Notes under the pieces: model-generated | The model's database searches: none | What the model was told of the DNA's origin: nothing | Seen by the model: only the letters and a program-made list of their open reading frames with translations | Assembly: GCF_001571305.1 (NCBI RefSeq) | Contig: NZ_BCTN01000016.1 | Location: forward strand, 55,457-119,456 | Direction of reading: 5' to 3' | DNA from: Erwinia persicina NBRC 102418 | Lineage (GTDB): Bacteria > Pseudomonadota > Gammaproteobacteria > Enterobacterales > Enterobacteriaceae | Length of the DNA stretch: 64,000 bases | In this document: positions 62,637 to 64,000 of the stretch, piece by piece | Layout of the letters: each line of letters opens with the position of its first letter | How positions within the stretch are numbered: position 1 is the first letter of the stretch | Position numbers and translations under genes: made by a program

Positions 62637-64000
62637 ATGAGAGCCGCAAGTAAGACGCAGAAGTCGAAACGCCAGGAAGATCAGGCCAGCTTTGTTAGCT
62701 GGCGTTTTGCGTTGCTGTGCGGCTGTATCTTTCTGGCGCTGGTCGGGCTGCTGATGCGGGTGGCCTATCTGCAGGTGATCAACCCCGATCGGCTGGTGCG
62801 TGAGGGCGATATGCGTTCACTGCGCGTTCAGGCGATCCCCACTTCGCGTGGGATGATTAGCGATCGTGCAGGCCGTCCTCTGGCCGTCAGCGTGCCAGTG
62901 AATGCGATCTGGGCCGATCCCAAAGAGCTGCACGATAAAGGGGGGATCACCCTCGACAGCCGCTGGAAGGCCCTTTCCGACGCGCTCTCTATTCCCCTCG
63001 ACCAGCTGGCAGCACGCGTAAATGCCAATCCGAAAGGCCGCTTCGTTTATCTGGCCCGGCAGGTGAATCCTGCCATTGGCGATTACATCAAAAAACTTAA
63101 ACTGCCGGGTATCTTTCTGCGGGAAGAATCACGTCGCTACTATCCTGCCGGGCAGGTCACATCACATCTGATTGGTTTCACCAATATCGACGGCCAGGGT
63201 ATCGAAGGCGTAGAAAAAAGCTTTGATAAATGGCTGACCGGCCAGCCAGGCGAACGGACGGTGCGTAAAGACCGCTTTGGACGGGTGATTGAGGATATCT
63301 CCTCGGTAGACAGCCAGGCGGCACACAACCTGGCGTTGAGTATCGACGAGCGCCTGCAGGCGCAGGTCTACCGCGAGCTGAATAATGCCGTTGCTTTCAA
63401 CAAGGCGGAATCGGGTACGGCGGTGCTGGTGGATGTGAACACCGGTGAGGTGCTGGCGATGGCGAACAGCCCGGCCTATAACCCGAATAACCTGGCGGGT
63501 ACCACGAAAGACGTAATGCGTAACCGCGCAATCACCGATATTTTTGAACCGGGCTCTACCGTCAAACCGATGGTGGTGATGGCTGCCCTGCAGCGTGGCG
63601 TGGTGCGCGAAGGCAGCGTACTGAACACCGTGCCTTACCGGATTAACGGCCATGAAATTAAAGATGTGGCCCGCTACAGCGAATTGACCCTGACCGGGGT
63701 GCTTCAGAAGTCGTCAAACGTCGGTGTTTCCAGACTGGCGTTAGCGATGCCGTCCAGCGCGTTAGTAGATACTTACTCTCGTTTTGGGTTAGGCAAAGCG
63801 ACCAATTTGGGGTTGGTCGGAGAAAGCAGTGGCTTATATCCTCAAAAACAACGGTGGTCTGACATAGAGAGGGCCACCTTCTCTTTCGGCTACGGGCTAA
63901 TGGTAACGCCGTTACAGCTAGCGCGAGTCTACGCCACGATGGGCAGCTACGGCATTTACCGTCCGCTGTCGATTACCAAAGTTGACCCGCCAGTGGCGGG
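62637..64000 (+). CDS. ftsI: Peptidoglycan DD-transpeptidase FtsI (PBP3), 3' end beyond window
   Basis: Septal transpeptidase, target of aztreonam and cephalexin-type drugs. About 454 residues are visible; the gene runs past 64000. It has a short cytoplasmic basic tail, one membrane segment (FALLCGCIFLALVGLLMRVAYL, about 23-44; core LLCGCIFLALVGLLM), the dimerisation/pedestal domain (TSRGMISDRAGRPLAVS) and the transpeptidase domain. The nucleophile is serine 307 in EPGSTVKPMVV and the SSN triad is at 359-361 (QKSSNVGVS), at the same numbering as E. coli. The KTG motif lies beyond the window. The start is 15 bases after the ftsL stop. Confidence 0.98.
   Translation, partial: MRAASKTQKSKRQEDQASFVSWRFALLCGCIFLALVGLLMRVAYLQVINPDRLVREGDMRSLRVQAIPTSRGMISDRAGRPLAVSVPVNAIWADPKELHDKGGITLDSRWKALSDALSIPLDQLAARVNANPKGRFVYLARQVNPAIGDYIKKLKLPGIFLREESRRYYPAGQVTSHLIGFTNIDGQGIEGVEKSFDKWLTGQPGERTVRKDRFGRVIEDISSVDSQAAHNLALSIDERLQAQVYRELNNAVAFNKAESGTAVLVDVNTGEVLAMANSPAYNPNNLAGTTKDVMRNRAITDIFEPGSTVKPMVVMAALQRGVVREGSVLNTVPYRINGHEIKDVARYSELTLTGVLQKSSNVGVSRLALAMPSSALVDTYSRFGLGKATNLGLVGESSGLYPQKQRWSDIERATFSFGYGLMVTPLQLARVYATMGSYGIYRPLSITKVDPPVA

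Overview
The window is an enterobacterial chromosome segment that follows the Escherichia coli minute 0-2 gene order almost exactly: yaaA, talB, mog, dnaKJ, nhaAR, rpsT, ribF-ileS-lspA-fkpB-ispH, dapB, carAB, folA, apaH-apaG-rsmA-pdxA-surA-lptD, djlA, rluA, rapA, polB, yabI, thiBPQ, sgrR/sgrS-setA, leuLABCD, ilvIH, cra, mraZ-rsmH-ftsL-ftsI. Protein similarity to E. coli is high but clearly not that of the same genus. Together with what is missing (araBADC, leuO, satP, rihC), this suggests an Erwiniaceae-type genome (Erwinia/Pantoea group). That placement is an inference from memory; I could not search for it.

Layout. 1-2.2 kb holds yaaA (minus) and talB (plus). 2.2-7.1 kb is a chaperone-usher fimbrial operon on the minus strand (major pilin, chaperone, usher, tip adhesin). 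It is inserted between talB and mog and is visibly A+T-richer than its surroundings. Its chaperone gene is split by a -1 frame change at a run of six T. 7.5-15.6 kb carries mog, an MFS transporter of the metabolite:H+ symporter type, dnaK-dnaJ with a heat-shock promoter, nhaA-nhaR, and rpsT on the opposite strand. 15.9-27.6 kb is a plus-strand housekeeping block: flavin synthesis, isoleucyl-tRNA, lipoprotein processing, isoprenoids, lysine, carbamoyl phosphate. 27.8-29.3 kb is a small accessory pair not in the E. coli order: a class A acid phosphatase and a LysE-family exporter. 29.5-44 kb runs from folA to polB and is mostly on the minus strand (surA operon, lptD, rapA). 44-51.6 kb is yabI, the thiamine ABC importer with a TPP riboswitch leader, and the sugar-phosphate stress locus (sgrR, a short SgrS RNA, setA). 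51.6-59.2 kb carries the two branched-chain amino acid operons in divergent orientation: leuLABCD with a complete attenuator, and ilvIH. 59.4-64 kb holds cra and the start of the division and cell-wall cluster, with ftsI cut by the window end.

How parts work together. SurA and LptD both serve outer-membrane biogenesis, and SurA could also help the fimbrial usher fold. SgrR, SgrS and SetA respond to sugar-phosphate stress. LeuABCD and IlvIH supply leucine and the shared branched-chain precursors. RsmH, FtsL and FtsI belong to the dcw cluster controlled by MraZ through a five-copy repeat upstream of mraZ.

The most noteworthy observations are the frame-disrupted fimbrial chaperone with an in-frame U UUU UUA heptamer at the break, the compact SgrS-like RNA without a visible sgrT, the adhesin with an unrecognised N-terminal domain, and the accessory genes that replace expected neighbours. 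I saw no CRISPR array, insertion sequence, prophage, tRNA or rRNA. I found nothing that I can honestly call a wholly new system.
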